Origin: an uncultured Desulfomonile sp.
Lineage (GTDB): Bacteria > Desulfobacterota > Desulfomonilia > Desulfomonilales > Desulfomonilaceae
NCBI GenBank assembly: GCA_903920415.1
Contig: CAIXMD010000039.1
Span: 1-6,848 of the forward strand
Reading direction: 5' to 3'
Length of the DNA stretch: 6,848 nucleotides
Part shown: in pieces, positions 1 through 5,116 of the stretch
Position numbering within the stretch: the first letter of the stretch is position 1
Layout: each line of letters opens with the position of its first letter
The notes under the pieces: model-generated
Database searches by the model: none
The model's input: only the letters and a program-made list of their open reading frames with translations
Told to the model about the DNA's origin: nothing
Program-made: the position numbers and the translations under genes

Positions 1-130
1 AATTACTATTGACGCTGGTTCAATTACCGAAACTGCAACTACAATTGCACTTAATGGTAAATTGACCGCTACAAATACTGCTGATCAGCACATGACTCTT
101 ACCACAACTGGTCTTGGTCAAATTAAAGCT
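1..130. other. AT-richer, threonine-rich edge segment, possible chimeric or foreign piece
   Basis: The first 60 bases are about one third GC and the next 60 about 45%, below the roughly half seen in the rest of this frame. Translated in the frame of the hydrolase it gives a low-complexity strand-forming sequence (ITIDAGSITETATT, then LTATNTADQH and LTTTGLG) with threonine at more than a quarter of positions, like a phage fibre or adhesin repeat. The change to hydrolase-like sequence falls near an AAGCTT at 127-132. It could be a real fusion, a transferred segment, or an assembly or cloning junction. Confidence 0.35.
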
Positions 131-598
131 TCGCGAGATTTCTGCCGGGACAGGGGCATCTTGTTTCTCCTGGACTATCTGGGTTCCGATCTTGAGGTAA
201 AATACTTTCTCGACCCTGACGGGACCATTGTTCGGCTCCAATCAATGGGTGGCTCTCATAAAAACATTTCATGGGACATGGGCAAGTCCCTAAAACGGGT
301 AAGCACATATTGTGAGGAACACGATATCCCGATGATCTCACTTCTGGAACCCTTGATTGCTGCTCAGAAGGAAACAGGAAACTACGTTTTCGGCGACCAC
401 TACACAATGTTCGGCCATGAGGTAGCAGCCAAAGTTTTGGGTTGTGCCCTGGATTTTAATCTGCTCAGTTATAAAAATCGAGAGCGCTCATTCCAACACT
501 GCCTTTCGCGTGATACGTGGACACAAGGTTCGCTTCTTAACGCGGTTGTGCAACCGGAGGGGCTTCCCCAGAATCTTGTTCCGACGTCAGCCAGATAA
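2..598 (+). CDS. SGNH/GDSL-type hydrolase, C-terminal part (5' incomplete)
   Basis: The frame is open from the left edge to a TAA at 596-598, so the N-terminus is missing. From about position 130 on, the protein reads like the second half of an SGNH hydrolase-like domain. It has a predicted helix around RDFCRDRGI, a segment HDIPMISLLEPL that fits the usual strand before the last catalytic block, and then FGDHYTMFGHEVAA. That last stretch resembles the block carrying catalytic Asp and His (D-x-H-W...GH..AA) in AlgX/AlgJ-like and related esterases. The nucleophile-serine GDS block is not in the window. Residues before about position 130 are threonine-rich and do not look like this family. TTG 62 and ATG 92 are possible in-frame starts, but neither has a convincing ribosome binding site. 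The family usually acts on acyl or acetyl esters, often of envelope glycans; the substrate here is unknown. The kinase gene begins about 80 bp downstream. Family call from motif recognition only. Confidence 0.55.
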   Translation: MTIDAGSITETATTIALNGKLTATNTADQHMTLTTTGLGQIKASRDFCRDRGILFLLDYLGSDLEVKYFLDPDGTIVRLQSMGGSHKNISWDMGKSLKRVSTYCEEHDIPMISLLEPLIAAQKETGNYVFGDHYTMFGHEVAAKVLGCALDFNLLSYKNRERSFQHCLSRDTWTQGSLLNAVVQPEGLPQNLVPTSAR

Positions 599-676
599 GT
601 CTTATATGGATTGACGAGAAGCACCCTTTTCTTGTTGCCTGGAGCCGGATTTACTCAATACGAGGACACGGTGAGG

Positions 677-1642
677 ATGCACGCCATCGGTTTTGGTTCA
701 CTCAATCTCGATGAATTTTGGGAGGTCCCTCAAGGTTTTCTTCGTGCTCATGGATTACGCGTCGGGGAAGAGTATGTCCGAGACATTGACTGGTTTAGAA
801 GGATCTACCCGATCCTATCCGATCAGGGCTCGCTCAAGGCTGCTGATCCCGGGGGGTCTGCGGCCAATATGATCGCAGCGATGCGCAAAATGGGTTTCAA
901 GACGGGTTTTTACGGAGCCACAGGGAGAGAAGACGCTCAGTTACTTAGGCTAAACGAACTTGGCAATTCTAAAAACCTCATGATTCTGCAAACACATCTT
1001 CCTTCAGGGAGGTGCCTTGCCCTGATCGATAAAGATGATCCAGGAAAAGATAGGGCTCTTGTGATCCTGCCGAACGCCAATGACCTTGCAGGTTCTGAGG
1101 GTTTGGATCTTAAGTATTTTGAGGCGTCAGGGTGGGTACACATGACCTCGTTCGTATCGGACGATCCCCTACAAATGCAGATCGAACTGGCTCACAAGCT
1201 TGCGGGAGGAACTCGACTCAGCTTCGACCCCGGCCCGATTTATTGTGAGAGGGGGCTTGATGTACTGAAACCGTTACTCTTGCGGACGCAAATCTTGTTT
1301 ATCACGGAACAAGAACTGGAAAGGCTGACAGGCGATGCCATGACCGAGACGGCGGTCGCCTCACTTTTGAGTCTCGGAATTGACACAGTTGTTGTGAAAC
1401 TTGGGGTTAGGGGAGCCCATGCCTTCACTGGGTCAAAAGCGATTCATCGGCCGGCTTTTGAGCCCAGTCGGATACTCGACCGCACGGGCGCCGGAGACGT
1501 GCTTGCAGCAGGCTTTCTGGCCGGCACCATCAAGTGCCTGGGTACTGAGGCAAGTCTGGAATTGGCTGTTCGAGCCGCTGCAAAGAGTATCGAGGGTTAC
1601 GGCCGAAAGGAGTATCCTGATACGACCATTCTCGAGGGGTAA
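677..1642 (+). CDS. PfkB-family carbohydrate/nucleoside kinase
   Basis: A 321-residue ribokinase-fold kinase, normal length for PfkB proteins. It is expected to phosphorylate a sugar, nucleoside or related hydroxyl compound with ATP in the cytoplasm. The N-terminus MHAIGFGSLNLDEF is the usual first strand with substrate-binding Asp. PGGSAAN (G59-G60 to N64) is the N-terminal di-glycine lid motif, and DRTGAGDVLAAGFLAG is PfkB signature 2 with catalytic base Asp274 and the anion-hole GAG. The family's second half, LSFDPGPIY and FITEQELERLTG, is also present. I chose ATG 677 because the conserved fold starts there and GAGGA at 662-666 lies 10 nt upstream. GTG 671 is a close alternative, and TTG 611 would add an unconserved tail. 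It follows the hydrolase closely and precedes the HAD gene, so co-transcription is likely. The substrate cannot be assigned. Confidence 0.9.
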   Translation: MHAIGFGSLNLDEFWEVPQGFLRAHGLRVGEEYVRDIDWFRRIYPILSDQGSLKAADPGGSAANMIAAMRKMGFKTGFYGATGREDAQLLRLNELGNSKNLMILQTHLPSGRCLALIDKDDPGKDRALVILPNANDLAGSEGLDLKYFEASGWVHMTSFVSDDPLQMQIELAHKLAGGTRLSFDPGPIYCERGLDVLKPLLLRTQILFITEQELERLTGDAMTETAVASLLSLGIDTVVVKLGVRGAHAFTGSKAIHRPAFEPSRILDRTGAGDVLAAGFLAGTIKCLGTEASLELAVRAAAKSIEGYGRKEYPDTTILEG

Positions 1643-1650
1643 GTATCCAA

Positions 1651-1740
1651 ATGGAACAAGCCATGGGAGTTAGTGTGACAAATCGAGTGGTAAGGATAAA
1701 GAGCGGAGACAAAGACGAGTTGAAATCGGTGAGTCAATAA
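1651..1740 (+). CDS. possible 29-residue small ORF between kinase and HAD genes
   Basis: An ATG-to-TAA frame of 29 codons sits in the 132-bp gap between the kinase stop and the HAD start. GAGGGG at 1634-1639 ends 11 nt before the ATG and overlaps the end of the kinase gene, which is a plausible but long Shine-Dalgarno spacing. The product begins MEQAMGVSVTNRV, is charged in its second half and has no membrane segment or recognisable motif. It may be a translated small protein or leader, or simply chance. I do not recognise it, and nothing but position and a possible ribosome binding site supports it. Confidence 0.2.
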   Translation: MEQAMGVSVTNRVVRIKSGDKDELKSVSQ

Positions 1741-1763
1741 AGTTTGACCCGCGTGAGAACCAC

Positions 1764-1770
1764 GGGAGGA
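1764..1770 (+). promoter_or_regulatory. Shine-Dalgarno of the HAD gene
   Basis: GGGAGGA ends 4 nt before ATG 1775 (its GGAGG core ends 5 nt before). It is the strongest ribosome binding site in the left part of the window and fixes the HAD start, showing that this gene is translated independently of the upstream kinase. Confidence 0.75.
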
Positions 1771-1774
1771 TTAA

Positions 1775-2776
1775 ATGGCAACTACGCCCCGAAGAGTTTT
1801 TATAAGCGACTGCGAAGGCCCTATCACAAAAAATGACAATGCAGCGGAACTTGCCGAGGCTTTCATTCCAAAAGGGGACATCTTTTTCAGCAAGATAAGT
1901 CTCTATGACGATTATCTCGCCGAAGTAGTGCGCAGACCCCGATACAAGGCAGGAGATACCCTTCGTCTCATACTTCCTTTTTTTAAAGCATTCGGTGTCG
2001 ATAACCGAAGCATGATGAAATTTTCACGCCGCAACATTCGGATTGTGCCTGAGGCGGATCACATGCTCAAGGAAATCTTAGGACTGCTCCCCGCCTACAT
2101 CGTCAGCACGAGCTACTCTCCCTACATCGTGGCAGTATGCGATGCCATAGGATTTCCTTTCTATAACACCTATTCAACCGCCGTCAACCTTGACAACTAC
2201 GTCCTGAGCGCTGGAGAAAAAGTAATTGTGAAGGATATTCTCTTACGGATTTTAGGGCTTCCAGACTTCAGTATTCCGCCAGGGGCAGCATCGGCTGAGG
2301 ACCTTTCCGACCTCGACAGAAAGACTGTCCAGGCACTGGATGAAATCTTTTGGGAACTAATGCCAGGCTTGGAAATATATGGGATAATAAGCGAAGTTAA
2401 TCCTATAGGAGGTGTAGAAAAGGCCCTTGCCATAGAAAAAATTGCTGCAGCGGAAAAAGTTGAGTTGAAAGATGTTTTCTACGTGGGAGACAGCATCACC
2501 GACGTGGAGGCTTTTCGTCTTGTAAGAAAAGCGGGAGGTATTGCAGTCTCATTTAACGGCAACGATTGGGCTGTTAAGGAAGCCTCGTTCGCAGTGACAG
2601 CGCGAAATGCTCTTCCTATAGGCTGGCTTGCTTCATTGTTTGCAGGACACGGAACGACTGCATTCGAGGACCTGACTATGAGCGAAGTCACGCCGGAAAC
2701 AGCAGGGGGTATATCAACTCTGAGTTGCAAAGTCAGAAAGACTGTCCGAACTGAAAAAATTGGTAGTCTCGGATAG
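1775..2776 (+). CDS. HAD-superfamily phosphatase-like protein (COG4030/EhaR-like)
   Basis: A 333-residue cytoplasmic protein with a HAD-type motif set. Motif I is FISDCEGP with nucleophile Asp12; the second acidic position is Glu14, so it is DxE rather than the common DxD. Motif II is IVSTSYS (Ser111/Thr112/Ser113), motif III is probably Lys216 in VEKALAIEK, and motif IV is FYVGDSITD with Asp239 and Asp243 for magnesium. The helical cap lies between motifs I and II, and about 100 residues separate motifs II and III. The opening ISDCEGPIT-NDNA-ELA resembles proteins annotated in methanogens as energy-converting hydrogenase A subunit R (COG4030), although no hydrogenase genes are present here. 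That resemblance is recalled, not searched. Phosphatase activity is expected from the motifs; the substrate is unknown. It lies 132 bp after the kinase, so a kinase/phosphatase pair on related compounds is possible. It converges on the minus-strand gene with a 6-bp gap. Confidence 0.8.
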   Translation: MATTPRRVFISDCEGPITKNDNAAELAEAFIPKGDIFFSKISLYDDYLAEVVRRPRYKAGDTLRLILPFFKAFGVDNRSMMKFSRRNIRIVPEADHMLKEILGLLPAYIVSTSYSPYIVAVCDAIGFPFYNTYSTAVNLDNYVLSAGEKVIVKDILLRILGLPDFSIPPGAASAEDLSDLDRKTVQALDEIFWELMPGLEIYGIISEVNPIGGVEKALAIEKIAAAEKVELKDVFYVGDSITDVEAFRLVRKAGGIAVSFNGNDWAVKEASFAVTARNALPIGWLASLFAGHGTTAFEDLTMSEVTPETAGGISTLSCKVRKTVRTEKIGSLG

Positions 2777-2785
2777 GACCGACTA
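2755..2785 (-). terminator. candidate intrinsic terminator of the fusion gene, inside the HAD 3' end
   Basis: Read on the minus strand, TAGTC at 2785-2781 (which includes the stop codon of the fusion gene) pairs with GACTA at 2768-2764. A further GG/CC pair lies inside, with a small bulge. After CCAA comes a run of six T (2759-2754 region). The stem is short and the T run is offset, so this is a weak terminator at best. It overlaps the last codons of the convergent HAD gene. Confidence 0.3.
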
Positions 2786-4096
2786 GAAAATGAAAGGGAT
2801 AAACCTCCAAGTTTTTTCCCGATATTGTTCATATTCAGGGAATCGGTCAATCAATATTTGCTCTTCTTTAACAGCCTTCACTATGTAAAGTACCGAGAAT
2901 GCCAACCACAGAGGTATGCTCAACAGGCTCCCAAAATAAAGCAGGTATCCTGCGAACATAATTATTACCGCACTATACATGGGGTGACGCACATGTGAAT
3001 ATACCCCGTGAGTAACAAGTGTCCCGCTCCTCCGTGGCGCGGCGTACACTCGAAAGTTTCTTCCGAGAGCCCGAAAACTCAACAAACCCAGCAGAAGACC
3101 TCCAAAGCCCAGAACTGCGCCTACCACCTGTTGAAGTCCGGAAACATACGTGTGCCTGATAGAATGTTCGGCCGGGGCAAGAATCAGAATTATAAACTGG
3201 AGTGTCACATACCCTATGGAGATGCCCTTGAGGTCTTTGCCCCTTCTGTTGGGGTTCCGGTGGGGACGAGTGAGACCGAAAGGCCCATCGGTTTTTTTCC
3301 CTCTTTCAAGAAGCACAAGATAGATGAGTCCCCAGGTCAAATTGTAAACCGTCTTGAAACCAAGCTTTCGCAGCATGACCGCCACTGATGGAGACCTATG
3401 TCCGGAAAGGCATGTTACCAGAACCGGCTGATCAAATGATTTACCCTTGGCAGCCTCGATAATTCCTGCCCCCCACGGATAGTTTTCGCTCCCTTGGAGG
3501 CGATTCCAATAAAACTCGGGCTTTGTACGCACATCCACGATCCATGTATCGTCAGGAAGAGTATTAAGTCGCCACGGAGGGAGAGGCCGGGCTCCAGCGG
3601 CCACTGTGACTACCTCTGCGCCAAGAATGAGGTTGAGAAGCAAGAAAAAAAGGCCGGGATTCGGACCTGTAAGGCCGTCAATAAGGTGTTCTTTGCGAAC
3701 CCTCCTTACTATCAGGGCCGTCTGAAAAATGTAAATGACCAATAAGGCTCCCCAGAGAGCCCACGCAGGCCTGCTGCCGGTGAAAATGCAAAGGCCGGCA
3801 AGACCCAAAACGATTGAGGTGGTTAGAGGATGAATGAGTTGAGTTCCATGTACGCTGGAAAAAACATGGCTGTCATGCGAGAGGGATGGAATAAAAATAA
3901 AGTAGCATATCAGCCCAAATAGCGAAACGCTCAGAAGAAAACCTCCGAGCAGGGCAGTAATGACTACGCCGATCACGTCAAGGGTCGTAAGTTGCCTTGG
4001 AGAGAATCCCGTGTCAAGGCCCGTTAAGACCACTGCAATGAGTGCCAACAAATAAAAAAAGGCCGTAATGAACCTGCGTTCTTCAATCCATTCCAA
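2783..4096 (-). CDS. membrane protein fusing N-terminal TM domain, rhodanese domain and ICMT/PEMT-type methyltransferase
   Basis: From TTG 4096 the product has 437 residues. About 9-168 holds roughly five hydrophobic segments of no family I know. About 172-263 is a rhodanese domain: WIVDVRTKPEF with Asp188/Arg190, then VTCLSGHRS with active-site Cys229 in a CxxGxRS loop. A basic linker (265-291) leads to about 295-437, an isoprenylcysteine/phospholipid methyltransferase-type domain with four hydrophobic segments, LGRNF, HGVYSHVRHPMY (Arg370-His371-Pro372) and Glu411/Glu412 before FPEYEQY. All recognisable active-site elements are intact. Rhodaneses carry sulfane sulfur as a cysteine persulfide. 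The C-terminal family methylates thiols or lipid head groups with S-adenosylmethionine, and includes methanethiol methyltransferase MddA. A role in membrane sulfur or thiol chemistry is therefore inference. There is no methionine before residue 241, so the start must be non-ATG: TTG 4096 or ATT 4132. It lies downstream of rpsU on the same strand. Confidence 0.85.
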   Translation of the reverse strand: MEWIEERRFITAFFYLLALIAVVLTGLDTGFSPRQLTTLDVIGVVITALLGGFLLSVSLFGLICYFIFIPSLSHDSHVFSSVHGTQLIHPLTTSIVLGLAGLCIFTGSRPAWALWGALLVIYIFQTALIVRRVRKEHLIDGLTGPNPGLFFLLLNLILGAEVVTVAAGARPLPPWRLNTLPDDTWIVDVRTKPEFYWNRLQGSENYPWGAGIIEAAKGKSFDQPVLVTCLSGHRSPSVAVMLRKLGFKTVYNLTWGLIYLVLLERGKKTDGPFGLTRPHRNPNRRGKDLKGISIGYVTLQFIILILAPAEHSIRHTYVSGLQQVVGAVLGFGGLLLGLLSFRALGRNFRVYAAPRRSGTLVTHGVYSHVRHPMYSAVIIMFAGYLLYFGSLLSIPLWLAFSVLYIVKAVKEEQILIDRFPEYEQYREKTWRFIPFIF

Positions 4097-4141
4097 CTTG
4101 GTCTGAGAAGAAACTGTTGTCCGCTCGGTAATGTAGACTAT

Positions 4142-4147
4142 CCTCCT
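4142..4147 (-). promoter_or_regulatory. strong Shine-Dalgarno upstream of the fusion gene
   Basis: On the minus strand, positions 4147-4142 read AGGAGG, a perfect anti-16S complement. Nine nt later, in frame with the fusion gene, is ATT (4132-4130), giving an extension of 12 codons with no stop before TTG 4096. The in-frame upstream stop is TAA at 4162-4160. TTG 4096 itself has no Shine-Dalgarno. Either ATT is the start, as known for infC, or the site is unrelated or an ATG was lost. Confidence 0.5.
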
Positions 4148-4201
4148 CGCTGTGAAAACTTACTGAGACACACTATTTCGCCATTGAGCCGCCAACATTT
4201 T

Positions 4202-4220
4202 GAGGCAGGCAATGTGCCTC
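4202..4220. repeat. small hairpin in the rpsU-fusion gene intergenic region
   Basis: GAGGCA at 4202-4207 and TGCCTC at 4215-4220 form a perfect 6-bp stem with a 7-nt loop. No T run follows on either strand, so it is not an intrinsic terminator. It lies about 55 nt upstream of the fusion gene's Shine-Dalgarno. Besides this, I see no gene, clear promoter or RNA gene in the 4133-4397 gap. Confidence 0.3.
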
Positions 4221-4397
4221 GATCTCGATGTCAGGTCTTGCAGTCCGTAGTGAAAGAGGCATGCCACCTGTTTCACAGAAATAATTGCGAAATGGCGTCA
4301 TTCGGCAATACCCCAAATCCGCACGCGTTTCAACATCAAAAGCAGTCAGATGCAGATGCGGTCCGGTTGGATCTTTATCAATCGACAGGCTTTTATT

Positions 4398-4598
4398 CTA
4401 TCTTGTGCGTATTCTGCGCAATTTCTTAAGAAGCCTCTTCCTGGCAGCCATAGCCTTTCTCTTTTTCTTAACACTCGGCTTTTCATAGGCTCGTCGCTTT
4501 TTCGTCTCCGTGAGGACTCCGGACTTTTGCACCTGCTTTTTGAATCTTCTCAGTGCATTTTCAAAAGGTTCATCTTCCTTGACATAAATACCTGGCAT
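4398..4598 (-). CDS. rpsU: 30S ribosomal protein S21
   Basis: A 66-residue, strongly basic protein with the full S21 pattern: PGIYVKEDEPFENALRRFKK at the N-terminus, a central KSGVLTETKKRRAYEKPS, and a lysine/arginine-rich helical tail ending in KKLRRIRTR. Length is normal for S21. It binds near the 3' end of 16S rRNA on the small subunit platform and assists initiation. ATG 4598 is preceded by AAAGGAG with GGAG ending 10 nt upstream, so the start is secure. It does not lie beside dnaG or rpoD, unlike in enterobacteria. The nearest same-strand neighbour is the fusion gene, 265-300 bp downstream. Two candidate promoters lie upstream, giving either a 140-nt or a 360-nt leader. No clear terminator follows the stop. 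Confidence 0.97.
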   Translation of the reverse strand: MPGIYVKEDEPFENALRRFKKQVQKSGVLTETKKRRAYEKPSVKKKRKAMAARKRLLKKLRRIRTR

Positions 4599-4744
4599 TC
4601 AGCACCTTCTCCTTTCAATAAAACGTGTTTCCGTGATCGATTTCAAATACCTGATCCCGTCGCCAATAACGAATGGACGAGCCCCTTGCGCTCTTCCTGC
4701 AACGTTTCTCTCAAATCCCCTGTTCAGGGAATATGTAATTTATG

Positions 4745-4774
4745 AATATAGACGCACGCATCGCTCCATAGCAA
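4745..4774 (-). promoter_or_regulatory. candidate proximal rpsU promoter
   Basis: On the minus strand, TTGCTA (4774-4769, 4 of 6 consensus), an 18-nt spacer, then TATATT (4750-4745, 5 of 6). It would start transcription near 4738 and give a leader of about 140 nt. TTGTCA at 4780-4775 is an alternative upstream box but would be spaced too far away. Confidence 0.35.
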
Positions 4775-4845
4775 TGACAATGCTTAAAAGTATTGTAGCG
4801 TTAAACGGATGATATTGGCTGGAAGTATCAGATCCCTTCTTACGA

Positions 4846-4884
4846 GCGTCTACAGACTCTCTGGTCTAATCCAACGCTAGACGC
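4846..4884. repeat. interrupted inverted repeat in the rpsU leader
   Basis: GCGTCTA at 4846-4852 is the exact complement of TAGACGC at 4878-4884. Between them AGAC (4854-4857) can pair with GTCT (4864-4867). The element could fold into a short branched stem in a transcript from the distal promoter. No T run follows, so it is not a terminator. Confidence 0.3.
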
Positions 4885-4968
4885 CCACCGGATACAATCC
4901 TGGGGTAGAAAGCTCTTACCGGAATAAAACTCAAGTGACCAGAGCACTCTACTCAGTCGAATGAACAT

Positions 4969-4997
4969 AAAATACAAAAAAAAAATCGTCAAGTCAA
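4969..4997 (-). promoter_or_regulatory. candidate sigma-70 promoter directed at rpsU (distal)
   Basis: On the minus strand, TTGACT (4997-4992, 5 of 6) is followed by exactly 17 nt and TATTTT (4974-4969, 4 of 6). The spacer contains a run of ten T, which favours bending. The block TTGTATTTTATG around the -10 element is identical to that of the promoter at 6031-6059. Transcription would begin near 4962, about 360 nt before rpsU. Confidence 0.55.
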
Positions 4998-5004
4998 ATT
5001 CTAT

Positions 5005-5024
5005 GAAAAAGTCTATGCTTTTTC
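5005..5024. repeat. A/T-rich hairpin just upstream of the distal rpsU promoter
   Basis: GAAAAAG at 5005-5011 and CTTTTTC at 5018-5024 form a perfect 7-bp stem with a 6-nt loop. It lies between the end of the phosphoribosyltransferase gene and the -35 box. Its T-rich arm could contribute to ending minus-strand transcription, but the stem is weak. Confidence 0.25.
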
Positions 5025-5116
5025 GCGCCACCTATCATCATCGGGCTAAAATCTGATCACAAAAAAAGTACCTCGTCGCTTAAGTCATTCTAAATGAGAA
5101 CTGCATTGCTTCTTGA

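Larger units (their letters stand above)
4599..5116 (-). other. 518-bp non-coding region upstream of rpsU
   Basis: No convincing gene is found on either strand. The open frames here are short, lack ribosome binding sites and have no protein character. The region holds two promoter candidates directed at rpsU, an interrupted inverted repeat at 4846-4884, an A/T-rich hairpin at 5005-5024 and a small CCCT-GAAC-AGGG hairpin (around 4718-4731). It could be a long rpsU leader, or it could contain a separate small RNA. I cannot match it to a known RNA family. Confidence 0.4.

Noticed and set aside
611..676. Upstream TTG 611 start for the PfkB kinase
   Set aside because: It adds 22 residues with no family resemblance and no ribosome binding site; GAGGA at 662-666 and the conserved fold start favour ATG 677 (or GTG 671).
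2197..2850. Minus-strand open frames opposite the HAD gene
   Set aside because: The plus-strand HAD motifs are intact and the antisense frames lack starts with ribosome binding sites.
3008..3745. Plus-strand open frames opposite the fusion gene
   Set aside because: The minus strand carries unmistakable rhodanese and methyltransferase motifs; these are shadows.
4133..4397. tRNA or other RNA gene in the gap between rpsU and the fusion gene
   Set aside because: No cloverleaf, no T-loop GGTTC motif and no known RNA family pattern; only a 6-bp hairpin without a T run.
4350..4745. Plus-strand open frames of 67-131 residues across rpsU
   Set aside because: They are antisense shadows of the clear S21 gene.
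4840..5031. 63-residue minus-strand open frame upstream of rpsU
   Set aside because: No ribosome binding site, no recognisable protein character, and it overlaps the promoter-like and hairpin sequences; most likely chance.
5060..5080. Run of seven T on the minus strand after the phosphoribosyltransferase gene as a terminator
   Set aside because: No stable stem directly precedes the run; the nearest hairpin (TCATT/AATGA, 5085-5097) is weak and too far upstream.
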